DNA of 43,894 bases from Clostridia bacterium (GTDB taxonomy: Bacteria; Bacillota; Clostridia; Oscillospirales; CAG-272), in contig JAFYBN010000058.1 of the NCBI GenBank assembly GCA_017540175.1, forward strand, positions 1-43,894, given 5' to 3'. The translations under genes and the position numbers were made by a program. This document shows positions 33,168 to 42,131 of the stretch, in pieces. The notes below the pieces were generated by a model. That model did no database searches and was not told the origin of the DNA. It was given only the letters and a program-made list of their open reading frames with translations. Within the stretch, counting starts at the first letter, position 1, and each line of letters starts with the position of its first letter.

Positions 33168-33553
33168 TCGGAAACACTCAACGAGAAATTGACTGAGAAA
33201 CCGCCGCTCGGCTCCTTCGGGAAACCGCGCGGCGGTTCCATTTGCGGCGGATCCGTCCCGGCATCGGGGCTTTTTTGCTCTCTTCGATCGATTTCAGAAA
33301 TCGGAAACACATGCCGCCGCATGCTCGAGCCGCGGATGCGGAGCCCGCGGGAAGAGCTCGAACTGTCCGCTCTGCGCCTTCCGCTTCTTCATCGAGTTCT
33401 TCGCCCGGCAAAATATGTTAATTATTTGTGAATTTTTTGCCAACGGAAATGCGTGCCATTGAAAAAGAGGCGTTCTATAAGGTATAATAAGTCAGAGCAG
33501 AGCAAACAGGCTCCGCGATCATCCGAAGAAAATGCGGAAACCAGGAGGGCATC
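33168..33553 (+). promoter_or_regulatory. 386-base gap with two terminators and a promoter
   Basis: First hairpin: AACCGCCGC (33199-33207) with GCGGCGGTT (33229-33237). Second: GTCCCG-gcat-CGGGGC (33255-33270) followed by TTTTTT (33271-33276), a good terminator for the CBM9-like gene. No gene or repeat is seen from 33277 to 33440. The promoter of the giant surface protein gene is TTGAAA (33459-33464), 18 bases, TATAAT (33483-33488), with AGGAGG at 33543-33548 as ribosome site. Confidence 0.75.
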
Positions 33554-36500
33554 ATGATGACACGGAAAAAGACTCTATCATTCCTGCTTGTGCTGGCAAT
33601 GATGATCGGGCTGCTGCCGCCGATCGGCAGTTTGGCTTCCGAATCAAACGGAACGCGGGCGTGGGAACCGTTCTTTACGACCCAGCCCCAGAACACTTCG
33701 ATTTCTCCGACCGATCTGAGCTACCACGTGACCTGGAGCACGAATTTCATTCCGACCACGGTGCGCATCCTGCGGGAAAGCGAGCTGTTCCCCGGCACAT
33801 ATGAGGAGGTCACCTCCTTCCCGGGAAGTGCCGGAAGCCATTATACCTTCCCCGCCGCCGCTTTGACGGACAGGAATTACAAGGTGGCAGCCTATTACAC
33901 GCTCGAATCCGACCCCACGGTCGAGCGCTGCCTTGAATCCAACCTGTTCCGCCTGAGCGCTGACAATCTCGTTTTTTCGCTGCAGCCGCAAAACACGGTT
34001 CTCAACGGAACCGCTCTCACCTGGACCGTGAACTGGACGACTAACTTTGTTCCGACCAAAATCGAGATCGTCAAAAACATTTTTTCCTCACACGATTACC
34101 CCAATCCGGTCCAGTTGACGCTCGAAGACAACCTCGACACGTCCGGGAGCGCCGTTCTCGATTACAACACGCCGCGCGACGACCCGTTCTACGTCCGCGC
34201 GTACTTCAGCGATACCTTTTATGTGGATTCCGCGGACTTCCGGCTTCTGCTGCCGGAGGGCTCCTTCCTGACCCAGCCCCGGGATCCCGGCTACGATCTC
34301 CCGAACAATTGCTATACGGTGACCTGGACGACAAACTTCATTCCGTTCAGTGCGCAGCTTTTCCGCGTCGGAAATGAGAACCCGTGCGAAGGTTACACGG
34401 TATCGGATCTGAGCAACAGCATGACGATGCAGATACCCGGATCCTTTTCGGATGGGGATTATCAGATCCGTCTTTTGACGCGGGACCTCGACGTCGTGTG
34501 GTCGGATCCGTTTAAGCTCGACAAGTCCGGTTTGGGCTTTGTCGTCCAGCCCGGTCCGACCGTTCAGATCCGCCCGAGCGATTTGCAGTACGTGATCACA
34601 TGGCAGACCAATTTCGTTCCCCGGCAGATCAAGCTCTACCGCGCGGACGGAACCGGATGGTCGAACCCGGACACCCTCATCGCGACGGTGACCTCCAATC
34701 TGCGGATGGAGATGGCGCACGTCCTTTTCAACGACGCCGAAACCGCCTACGCGTACTATATCGTCGCCTATTACACGACGGAGGGGAGCGTCACATCCAA
34801 CTACTTCCGGCTGAAATATGACGCTCTGGAATTCTCAACGCAGCCGTACGACGTTTCGTTCGATCCCGACGTCCTGTGCGCCACGACAAGCTGGGCAACA
34901 AACTTCTCGCCGACGAAGGTGGAAGTCGTGAGGGACCAGCACGGCAGCGACTGGCAGAACACGGTGTTTACGGTACTTGAGGATCCGGGCAGCAGCAATT
35001 TCCACACGTTCTTTGCCAACAGCTCGTCGGTGTCTTCCTATTATCTGCGGGCGTACATCAACGACAGAAATTACATTCTGAGCTCCGCCTTCACGCTTTC
35101 CGACGAAAACCTCAAGTTCACCGAACAGCCCTCGTTTACGTTCGATCCCGCAGACGGGAGCTACACGGTAAACTGGAAGACCAGTTTTATCCCGGTCAAG
35201 GTGTGCGTCCGCTGCCGGGACAACGAATTCTCCTATCTCGGCAGAAATTCGATCACGGCGGAGCTGACGGAGAATCTGTCGAAGGACGGCAGCTATACCT
35301 TCGAAACGGCTCCGGATACCGAGCACGATTACTATCTGGACGTTTACTACGGTGTTTCGGATATCATTTCCGAGGACTTCGGGCGTTCCAGATTCACGAC
35401 GCCTCCCATTAACGGATACGCGGTCGCGGGCAGCGCTTTGACCTCCCCGTACAGAGCGACCTGGGAGACGAACAACCCGACCACCCTCGTGGAGGTCTGG
35501 ACGTATGACAAAACGGGAGCGCCCGTGAAATTCAGCGAGCTTCCGGCCAATACGACGGACTACTATATCAATTACCGACAGGCGGCGGATTCCCCGCTCA
35601 TGCGCTGGTTCTTCCGCGCGTATTTCGTCGGCGGTGAAACCTGCGACTCGCCGGACGTCACGGTCCTGCCGATGCTGACGCTGGGAGAGAACTCCGGCTA
35701 CAACATGAAGACCTATCCCGGCAGCCACGCGTTCACCCTCTCCGACGAGGATCAGTGGGGAGGGATGATCGTGAACAACAATTTCACGGACGACGCGGAC
35801 TTCCACTATGATTTCATCATCCCGGCGGACCGCTGGCTCAGCATCAGCCTGACGGTTACGAACGATTTTACAAACGAGGACAATACCAGACTCCGGCTCG
35901 AATACAACCTCTACCCGGGAAGCGGAGAGCCGGCGGAGATATCCGTCGCGGGTCTGAACGCCTCCATTCTCAGTGTGATCCCGACGACTGTCAGCAATTC
36001 GTACGCATTTGAACTCAACACGACGATCCCGGCTCTGCGCAGAGCGTTCGGGCTGACGGACAATCCGTGCGGGGACGTGTTCGACATCACGCTGAGCTTA
36101 GGGTCCGACGAGGGGTACTACACGTTCACCCTGCTCGACGCGCACAAGCCGGTTCTGGAAAGCTGGTGGGACGTTGACCCGGAAGAAACAGACGTCTACG
36201 AAAACCTCACGCTCGAGAGAAAAGCGTTTGCCCCGTCGCTGACCTTCGATCCATCCGTATCCGTCGCCTCCGTCAAGGCGGATTGGTACGCGGTGATCGG
36301 GACGGAATGCTATGGCGACGGCTATGAGCATGAAGAAAGCTATACGCTCCCCTACAGGGACCCGTTCCTTCCGCTTCCGCTGAATCCGATCGAAGGCGAT
36401 GGGTCCGATTGGTGGCAGTATGGATGGGAAAACTGGGAGATGCAATCGGCGGGGATCCGCGACGAGATCGGCGGTCGGTTCAGCCGCTATTTCGGCGACG

Positions 36501-37993
36501 GGTACAACAGCTTTGTGACCGGAATGCCAAACACCGCGCCCAGAGGTCCCGAAAACTACATCTTCGGCATCGCGGCGAACAAACTCACCCGGGAAGGCAG
36601 CAGTTTCGATTTGGTCAAGGTCGCGCTTTCCGACTTTATCAAGAGCAGCAACCTCGCGTACTTCAACTCCCTCCCGGGGCTGTCGGGCGACGGATGGCTG
36701 GGGTATTACATCGAAGGTGAAAGCGTGCCGGACGCCATGCCGAGCTATTCTCTGGGAGCCCATATCAACTGCGTGCTCACCATCACCTTCACGGACGGCG
36801 CGGTCTATATGATCGAAAACGCGTATCTGAACGGTATCGAAGACTCCAGATTCCATGTCGTCGGCAGTCCGCTCGAGCCCGAGATGAGAACGGTCACGCT
36901 GTCCGCCGGATACGAGGGGGGCGACTCGGAGCCGATCACGGTGGTTCTGGGCGAGGTGTACACGCTTCCCGCGTGCGGGTTCGACGCCCCCGAGGGAATG
37001 ATGTTCGCCGCATGGCAGGTCTCGGTCGGTGACGCCGATCCCGTACTCATGCAGCCGGGAGAACAGATCGTGGCAGCGGAGAACACATCCGTGACCGCTG
37101 TCTGGACAAAGGCAAAGCCGAGATTCAAATCGGAGCAGCTCGTTCTCAGCGGTCAGATCGGGATGTTTTTCTACATGACGATCCCCGATGAATATGTCGA
37201 AGGCAGCGCGATGGAATTTGACGTGGGCGGTGAGAAGATCACCGTTGAGACCGCGCCGGAGCTGAAACAAAGCGACGGCAGCTACCGCTTCCTCTGCAGC
37301 GTCAACGCGCTCCAGATGGCGGACACCCTCACCGCGACCTTCCGTTATACCGACGACGGGACGGATAAGACTGCGGTGCATGCCTCCACGGTCGAAGAGT
37401 ACCTGAACATTCTCATCCGGAACACAGCGAACTTGGAGGAATATGACAAAGCAAAGGAAGTTGCAAAGGCGCTGAACGACTACGGATACTATTCTCAGCT
37501 CGCGCTCGATCCCGATGCGGAGCACGAAAGAATGGGGCGGGTCTATCAGGATGTCACCGAACTGATCGATTCTCTGGACGGTTATGCCGTCGCCGCGGTA
37601 TTCGGTACGGGCGTGACGTCCGCCTCGTATTCCCTGAGCCTGACATCCGAAACGCAGATCAATCTGTACTTTGTCACGGACGGTCTCGTGCTGACAAAAG
37701 ACAATACAAGCGTCGGCGCGGCGGATCAAACGAGATTTGACTGGACCGTGGAGAAGGTCGGCTCGCCTTACCGCGTCCAAATCACGGGGATCAACGCGGC
37801 GGAGCTCGGTTCCGAATTTACCGTCACGGTCGAAGGCGGAACCGTCCTCCGTGCCTCGGCACTCTCCTATGTCCAGCAGGCGCTGAGCTCCGGCTCTTCT
37901 GCGCTGACCGATGAGGTAAAGCACGCCGCGGCGGCACTGTACAGCTTCTACAACGCGACATACAGATATGTCCATCCGCAGGAAGGTGAATAA
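33554..37993 (+). CDS. large secreted protein with seven tandem beta repeats, unknown function
   Basis: 1479 residues (the second ATG, at 33557, is equally possible). After a signal peptide (1-29) come seven repeats of about 95 residues whose core reads like YxVTWxTNFxP, with tryptophans near residues 61, 159, 257, 349, 445, 541 and 637. Each repeat opens with TQPxN-type and ends with YYxxAYY-type strands, suggesting Ig-like beta sandwiches. The rest holds a beta-rich region (about 700-1110), an InlB-type repeat-like stretch (about 1125-1185, GFDAPEGMMFAAW) and a C-terminal domain of about 270 residues containing an acidic helical part and a final STVEEYLNIL-type section. There is no LPXTG, transmembrane or dockerin anchor, and no catalytic motif. 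It may be an adhesin or matrix protein. I do not recognise a named family. Confidence 0.75.
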   Translation: MMTRKKTLSFLLVLAMMIGLLPPIGSLASESNGTRAWEPFFTTQPQNTSISPTDLSYHVTWSTNFIPTTVRILRESELFPGTYEEVTSFPGSAGSHYTFPAAALTDRNYKVAAYYTLESDPTVERCLESNLFRLSADNLVFSLQPQNTVLNGTALTWTVNWTTNFVPTKIEIVKNIFSSHDYPNPVQLTLEDNLDTSGSAVLDYNTPRDDPFYVRAYFSDTFYVDSADFRLLLPEGSFLTQPRDPGYDLPNNCYTVTWTTNFIPFSAQLFRVGNENPCEGYTVSDLSNSMTMQIPGSFSDGDYQIRLLTRDLDVVWSDPFKLDKSGLGFVVQPGPTVQIRPSDLQYVITWQTNFVPRQIKLYRADGTGWSNPDTLIATVTSNLRMEMAHVLFNDAETAYAYYIVAYYTTEGSVTSNYFRLKYDALEFSTQPYDVSFDPDVLCATTSWATNFSPTKVEVVRDQHGSDWQNTVFTVLEDPGSSNFHTFFANSSSVSSYYLRAYINDRNYILSSAFTLSDENLKFTEQPSFTFDPADGSYTVNWKTSFIPVKVCVRCRDNEFSYLGRNSITAELTENLSKDGSYTFETAPDTEHDYYLDVYYGVSDIISEDFGRSRFTTPPINGYAVAGSALTSPYRATWETNNPTTLVEVWTYDKTGAPVKFSELPANTTDYYINYRQAADSPLMRWFFRAYFVGGETCDSPDVTVLPMLTLGENSGYNMKTYPGSHAFTLSDEDQWGGMIVNNNFTDDADFHYDFIIPADRWLSISLTVTNDFTNEDNTRLRLEYNLYPGSGEPAEISVAGLNASILSVIPTTVSNSYAFELNTTIPALRRAFGLTDNPCGDVFDITLSLGSDEGYYTFTLLDAHKPVLESWWDVDPEETDVYENLTLERKAFAPSLTFDPSVSVASVKADWYAVIGTECYGDGYEHEESYTLPYRDPFLPLPLNPIEGDGSDWWQYGWENWEMQSAGIRDEIGGRFSRYFGDGYNSFVTGMPNTAPRGPENYIFGIAANKLTREGSSFDLVKVALSDFIKSSNLAYFNSLPGLSGDGWLGYYIEGESVPDAMPSYSLGAHINCVLTITFTDGAVYMIENAYLNGIEDSRFHVVGSPLEPEMRTVTLSAGYEGGDSEPITVVLGEVYTLPACGFDAPEGMMFAAWQVSVGDADPVLMQPGEQIVAAENTSVTAVWTKAKPRFKSEQLVLSGQIGMFFYMTIPDEYVEGSAMEFDVGGEKITVETAPELKQSDGSYRFLCSVNALQMADTLTATFRYTDDGTDKTAVHASTVEEYLNILIRNTANLEEYDKAKEVAKALNDYGYYSQLALDPDAEHERMGRVYQDVTELIDSLDGYAVAAVFGTGVTSASYSLSLTSETQINLYFVTDGLVLTKDNTSVGAADQTRFDWTVEKVGSPYRVQITGINAAELGSEFTVTVEGGTVLRASALSYVQQALSSGSSALTDEVKHAAAALYSFYNATYRYVHPQEGE

Positions 37994-38023
37994 CGGCGAG
38001 TGAATCCATATCTTAGATAAGAA

Positions 38024-38080
38024 AACCGGGGCTGAAGCATGATGTGAAGCTTTTTCACAAATGCGGCAGCCCCGGTTTTT
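38024..38080 (+). terminator. terminator of the giant secreted protein gene
   Basis: AACCGGGGCT (38024-38033) with AGCCCCGGTT (38068-38077) and an inner GTGAA/TTCAC stem, followed by TTT. On the minus strand the T content after the stem is small, so it mainly serves the plus strand. Confidence 0.85.
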
Positions 38081-38164
38081 CACCCCGGGCGCTCCTGCGC
38101 TGGAATTGCGGGCGCTCTTTCCCGGTCATTCCGGGTGAAGCAAAAAAAGTCCAAGTCCCAAAAT

Positions 38165-38197
38165 ACAAGCCGGGCAGCGCTGTTTCGTGCTGCCCGG
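38165..38197 (-). terminator. terminator of the GH130 gene
   Basis: CCGGGCAGC (38170-38178) pairs with GCTGCCCGG (38189-38197); the minus-strand transcript continues with TTGTATTTTGGG, a T-rich tail. Confidence 0.7.
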
Positions 38198-38227
38198 GCT
38201 GTTTCTGCGGGACTGAGAAGCGGAGCT

Positions 38228-39226
38228 TCATTTCTTCATGAGATCGTGTTCCTTGGTGAAGTCCACGAGCTCGTCGACCGTTGTGAAGGCGAGTCCGGTC
38301 ACCGTGTCGGCGCAGCCGTAGTAGATGGCGATGCGGCCGGTATCGGCGTCGGCGAGCGCGGCGCAGGGGAAGGTGACGTTCGGCACGTCGCCCACGCACT
38401 CGTAGAGCTCCCACGGCGCGAGGATGTAGTCGGAGGTGCGGTGCAGGACCTTCCACGGCTCGTCGAGGTCGAGCAAGGCGCAGCCCATGCGGTACACGAA
38501 GCCGTTGCAGGTGGTGAGCACGCCGTGATAGATCAGGAGCCAGCCCTCGTCCGTCTCGATGGGCGCGGGACCGGGACCGACCTTCGTGGACTGCCACGCG
38601 GATTCGTTGCCCCGGAAGGTGCCGAAGACGTAGCGGTGTCTGCCCCAGAACTCAAGATCCTTCGACTGGCTGAGATAGATGTCGCCGAAGGGGGTGTGGC
38701 CCGTGTCGGAGGGGCGGGAGAGCATCATGTACATGCCGCCGATCTTGCGCGGGAAGAGCACGCCGTTGCGGTTGTAGGGGAGGAAGGCGTTTTCAAGCTG
38801 ATGGAAGGTTTTGAAATCCTCCGTCCACGCGACGCCGATCGTGGGGCCGTGGTAGCCGTTGCACCAGGTGACGTAGTACTTGCCCTCAAGCGGGATGATG
38901 CGGGCGTCGTAGCGGTACTCGTACCGACCGATCTCGGGGTCCGCGCCGACGAGATTCAGCGAATCGTCCTCGATCTTCCAGTTCAGACCGTCGTCCGAAT
39001 GGCCCGCGAACAGGTCCATCGAAATGGACCGGCTGTCGCAGCGGAACACGCCCGCGAAGCCGTCCTTGTAAGGCACGACCGCGCTGTTGAACACGCTGTT
39101 CGAGCGCTTGTTTCCGTTGCGTCCGATGATGGGATTGCCGCTGTACCGCCACACCGGGTCGGTATATCCCGCGGGCTTGTCCTCCCACGGGAGATTGGGG
39201 ATCGCGCTGCCGATGATTTTTGCCAT
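38228..39226 (-). CDS. glycoside hydrolase family 130 phosphorylase
   Basis: 332 residues from the second in-frame ATG (39224-39226); the first ATG overlaps the GGAGG site and cannot use it. The five-bladed propeller family is clear from SNSVFNSAVVPYKDGFAGVFRCD, the RYDARI segment with the general acid Asp107, and KVGPGPAPI and YHGVL further on. GH130 enzymes split beta-mannosides with phosphate, giving mannose-1-phosphate and a shorter sugar, or are hydrolases in some subfamilies. It follows the GH99-like gene by about 80 bases without a strong promoter between, so a joint operon is likely. No signal peptide is seen, so it acts inside the cell. Confidence 0.92.
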   Translation of the reverse strand: MAKIIGSAIPNLPWEDKPAGYTDPVWRYSGNPIIGRNGNKRSNSVFNSAVVPYKDGFAGVFRCDSRSISMDLFAGHSDDGLNWKIEDDSLNLVGADPEIGRYEYRYDARIIPLEGKYYVTWCNGYHGPTIGVAWTEDFKTFHQLENAFLPYNRNGVLFPRKIGGMYMMLSRPSDTGHTPFGDIYLSQSKDLEFWGRHRYVFGTFRGNESAWQSTKVGPGPAPIETDEGWLLIYHGVLTTCNGFVYRMGCALLDLDEPWKVLHRTSDYILAPWELYECVGDVPNVTFPCAALADADTGRIAIYYGCADTVTGLAFTTVDELVDFTKEHDLMKK

Positions 39227-39304
39227 GGTCATCCTCCGTTATATTGGTTTGTTTTGAATTCTTTGTAGTTCTTCCGTTCTTTTGAACCGCGGGGATCGGT
39301 ACGC

Positions 39305-41869
39305 TCACTCGTGCGTCCGGTAGACGTACGTGAAGCGTCCGGTCGGAGCGGCGTCGCCCTGTGTGTAGAGGTTCAGGATATCGCCGTCCGAGAGGTCCGC
39401 GTTGTCCGCCCACTTGAAGCAGATCGTCGCGTCCGTGTTCTCAAGTCCGAGCATGCCGGCGGGGATGCGGACGACGAGGTATTTCCCGCTCACCTTGTAA
39501 TCCACTTCCCCGACCGCTTCGGTCCCATAGCCCTCTCCGGTGAAGCGCTCGAGTTTCGCCTTGTCCACGGTCGGGGAGGTCTTGTTCACGACGTGGGTGA
39601 AGCTCTCCCACCCGCCGTCCGCTCCGGCTGCGCGGATATAGAGCTGCATCCAGTTTGGATCGGTGTACGGCGTGATGTCGTCCCTGCATTCGACCATGAA
39701 ATAATACTGCTCGCCGTCGCGCGCGACCTTCGCGCCGACGATGTCGTTGCGTCCGGTCGTGTCGGTCAGCCTCACGCCGCCGTATGCCGCCGCGTCGCGG
39801 TCGCCCGTGTTGTTCGGGTAGGCGACGAAGAGCGGGAACACGTCCGCCCATTCGGAAGCGGGATCGGCGTTCAGGTCGATCTTCTTCGGGGCGGAGGCGA
39901 CGGGAACGTCGCGCGCGCCCTTGAATTTGCGCACGTAGTCCACAAGCTGATAATAGTAGTGGTCCTTCAGATCGCCCCTTGTGGGTTCGATGTCGCGGCT
40001 GTAGGTCTCGTCGAATTCGTCCGGGAAGGCGTTTTTCACCGCCGCGGCGGTCGGGGGCCAGCTTTCGTACCGCCCCGCGTTCCATTCGTTCCAGCCTGTG
40101 ACGAAGACGATGCGCGGGTCGACCTTCAGGGCGTATTCCCACTGCTCGGCGAAGTTCGCGCCCCGGAGCTTCGCGTCCTCGCGGGTGTCGTACCCTGCAG
40201 AGGTATAGTGTCTGCCGAAGATGTGCTCGCCGTTCATGGCGGTGAGTCCCTTCTCCGCCGACCAGTTCTGCGCGACGCCGACGGTCGTCATTTCGGGGTG
40301 CTCGTGATCCGATGCGTTATAATAGATCGTCTGCGGCGTGACGCTCAGCCAGCCCCAGCGCTCGTTCCCCGCCCTCGTCGCGGTATAGTCCTTCGCGTTG
40401 TAGACGGGCTCTCCGGCGCGGAAGGTGAAGAAATTCCAGATCTCCTTTTCGACCCGGTCGGTGCTCTTGTGCGTCAGGGAGGTGCGGTGCGCCATCAGCA
40501 TGGGCTTGCCGTCGAGATAGAACCAGAGGTCCTGATACTTCCCCGGACGGTAGATGTCGGTATAGAGGGATTTGAGCTGAGTCACGGTGTCCTCCCCCGG
40601 GCTGAACGGGAGCATGAAGGAGATCTTCGGCACGTTCACGCCGTCCTGCCGCGCTTCCTCAAAGACCTTGAAGATCACCTGATAGCTGTTCCGCCAGGTG
40701 AAGGTGCCGTTGGTGTTGTCCATGAAGATCACGTCCACCCCGGCGGCGGCGAGCAGCTCCGCCTGACGGCGGATGACCCATTCGTCGGTCGTGAGGTAGT
40801 AGCCGTAGACGGGCTCGTCCCAGAAATAGCGCGTCGCGCCTTTCGGCCAAAGCGGGCTGTTATAATCGTTTTTGATGTCGGGGTGTTCCCTCATGAATTC
40901 CGTGACGTTGAAGGGCGTGCCGTTGTCGGTGTTGTGCCAGTCCCAGTAGAACATGGCGACGATCTTGTCCTCCTTCACGTCCCCGACGTCCCCGTGGGAG
41001 CTGAGCGTGCGTCCGAGCCCGTCGACCGCCGCCCAGGTATCCGGCATGGCGTCGCGGGTGACGAGGATGTCGTCGGCGGAAAGGGTGATCTCGGGCGGCG
41101 CGGTGTGCGTCCCGTCGATTTCGTCGATCATGGTGGTTACCTCCTCAAAGTAGTCGTCCCTTTTTTCGGTGAAGCGGATATCGAGCTGCAGATCTCCATC
41201 CTCGTACAGCCCGGCGTTGAAGATCTTCCCCTTCGACACGTTTCCGGGAAAGACCCACGTCCCCGCGGAGCCCACCGTATCGCGGATGGCGAAGAGATAC
41301 TCCCCGGGCGGCATTTCGTCAAATTTCAGCGTATTCTTCGCGCAGTCGACGAGGGGCGCGAAGTGTTTCTCGGCGACAGCTGGCGCGGCGAGCATGGCGT
41401 CGGTGTCGTCGTCCCACACATAGAGCGCGAGCGTCGCCTCGGAGTTCTTCTCCGTCCACGTCGGCATGCAGTAGGTGAAGCTGTCGAACGGAGCCGTCAC
41501 CCGGCACAGGATGCCGTAGACCTCGCCCGCGGCGACGGCGTGCGCGGATTTCGCCGCCTCGTCGAAATCATAGACCTCAACGGTATGGGGGGATTTCACG
41601 ACCTTGGGCGCCTCTTCGGTCACGGTTTTCTCCTCCTTTGTTTCGGGGGCGGGCGCGGGCGCTTCGGTTTCGGCAGGAGCCGCTTCGGTTTCGGGGGGAG
41701 CCGCTTCGGTTTCCTCCGTTTTGTCTTTCTGCCCGCTCACCGCTTTCGTTTCGCTTTCCTGCGGCCGGTTCACATCCGCGCCGCCCGGTCCGGAGCATGA
41801 AAAGAACAATGCGGCGGCAAGCAGTGCGGCGAGCAGACGGAACGGACGCGGGATCCAACGTTTTTTCAC
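39305..41869 (-). CDS. GH99/GH71-like secreted glycoside hydrolase lipoprotein with C-terminal CBM9-like domain
   Basis: About 854 residues from a GTG at 41867-41869, which has AAGGAGG 10 bases ahead and begins a lipoprotein signal (VKKRWIPRPFRLLAALLAAALFFSC). An ATG at 41915-41917 lies inside the -10 box and is rejected. The order is: signal and Glu/Pro-rich linker (to about 95), a beta sandwich (about 95-240), a TIM barrel (about 255-640) with FYWDWHN, DVIFMDN, YLDGKPML and FVTGWNEWNAGR (about 592-596), then a CBM9-like module (about 650-854). The WNEW motif is typical of GH99-like/WbsX barrels, in which Glu acts in catalysis. The substrate is unknown; mannose-containing glycans fit the GH130 neighbour. 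It could be an unclassified family. Confidence 0.72.
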   Translation of the reverse strand: MKKRWIPRPFRLLAALLAAALFFSCSGPGGADVNRPQESETKAVSGQKDKTEETEAAPPETEAAPAETEAPAPAPETKEEKTVTEEAPKVVKSPHTVEVYDFDEAAKSAHAVAAGEVYGILCRVTAPFDSFTYCMPTWTEKNSEATLALYVWDDDTDAMLAAPAVAEKHFAPLVDCAKNTLKFDEMPPGEYLFAIRDTVGSAGTWVFPGNVSKGKIFNAGLYEDGDLQLDIRFTEKRDDYFEEVTTMIDEIDGTHTAPPEITLSADDILVTRDAMPDTWAAVDGLGRTLSSHGDVGDVKEDKIVAMFYWDWHNTDNGTPFNVTEFMREHPDIKNDYNSPLWPKGATRYFWDEPVYGYYLTTDEWVIRRQAELLAAAGVDVIFMDNTNGTFTWRNSYQVIFKVFEEARQDGVNVPKISFMLPFSPGEDTVTQLKSLYTDIYRPGKYQDLWFYLDGKPMLMAHRTSLTHKSTDRVEKEIWNFFTFRAGEPVYNAKDYTATRAGNERWGWLSVTPQTIYYNASDHEHPEMTTVGVAQNWSAEKGLTAMNGEHIFGRHYTSAGYDTREDAKLRGANFAEQWEYALKVDPRIVFVTGWNEWNAGRYESWPPTAAAVKNAFPDEFDETYSRDIEPTRGDLKDHYYYQLVDYVRKFKGARDVPVASAPKKIDLNADPASEWADVFPLFVAYPNNTGDRDAAAYGGVRLTDTTGRNDIVGAKVARDGEQYYFMVECRDDITPYTDPNWMQLYIRAAGADGGWESFTHVVNKTSPTVDKAKLERFTGEGYGTEAVGEVDYKVSGKYLVVRIPAGMLGLENTDATICFKWADNADLSDGDILNLYTQGDAAPTGRFTYVYRTHE

Positions 41870-41915
41870 GGCCGGCTTTCCTCCTTTGCGATTTCCCCTG
41901 CGGAATCTTTTCCCC

Positions 41916-41945
41916 ATTATACCACATTTCCGCGCTTAAATTCAA
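41916..41945 (-). promoter_or_regulatory. promoter of the GH99-like/GH130 operon
   Basis: Minus strand TTGAAT (41940-41945), 18 bases, extended TGGTATAAT (core 41916-41921). The predicted transcript starts around 41908, giving a 40-base leader to the GTG start. It is divergent from the promoter of the solute-binding protein. Confidence 0.88.
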
Positions 41946-42005
41946 CACCCTGAGCCGCTTTTTCCGTCATTTCGAACCTTTTTCCTCCGTGTGGCATGTT
42001 TCCTC

Positions 42006-42035
42006 TTGACAAAACTGCCTATTCTGCGCTATACT
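42006..42035 (+). promoter_or_regulatory. promoter of the solute-binding protein gene
   Basis: TTGACA (42006-42011), 18 bases, TATACT (42030-42035). The 60 bases between this and the divergent promoter hold no clear operator palindrome. A leader of about 90 bases precedes the ATG. Confidence 0.88.
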
Positions 42036-42131
42036 AAGGGCAGAACGGAATATGCCCCTCCCCGCGCCCGACCGCTCCCATCCGCGCGTTTCGGACACAG
42101 GGCGGCATGTGTTCGGAAAGGAATTTGTGAT

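Noticed and set aside
41870-41917. ATG at 41915-41917 as start of the GH99-like protein
   Set aside because: It lies within the -10 box of the promoter, and the GTG downstream has GGAGG and starts a lipoprotein signal.
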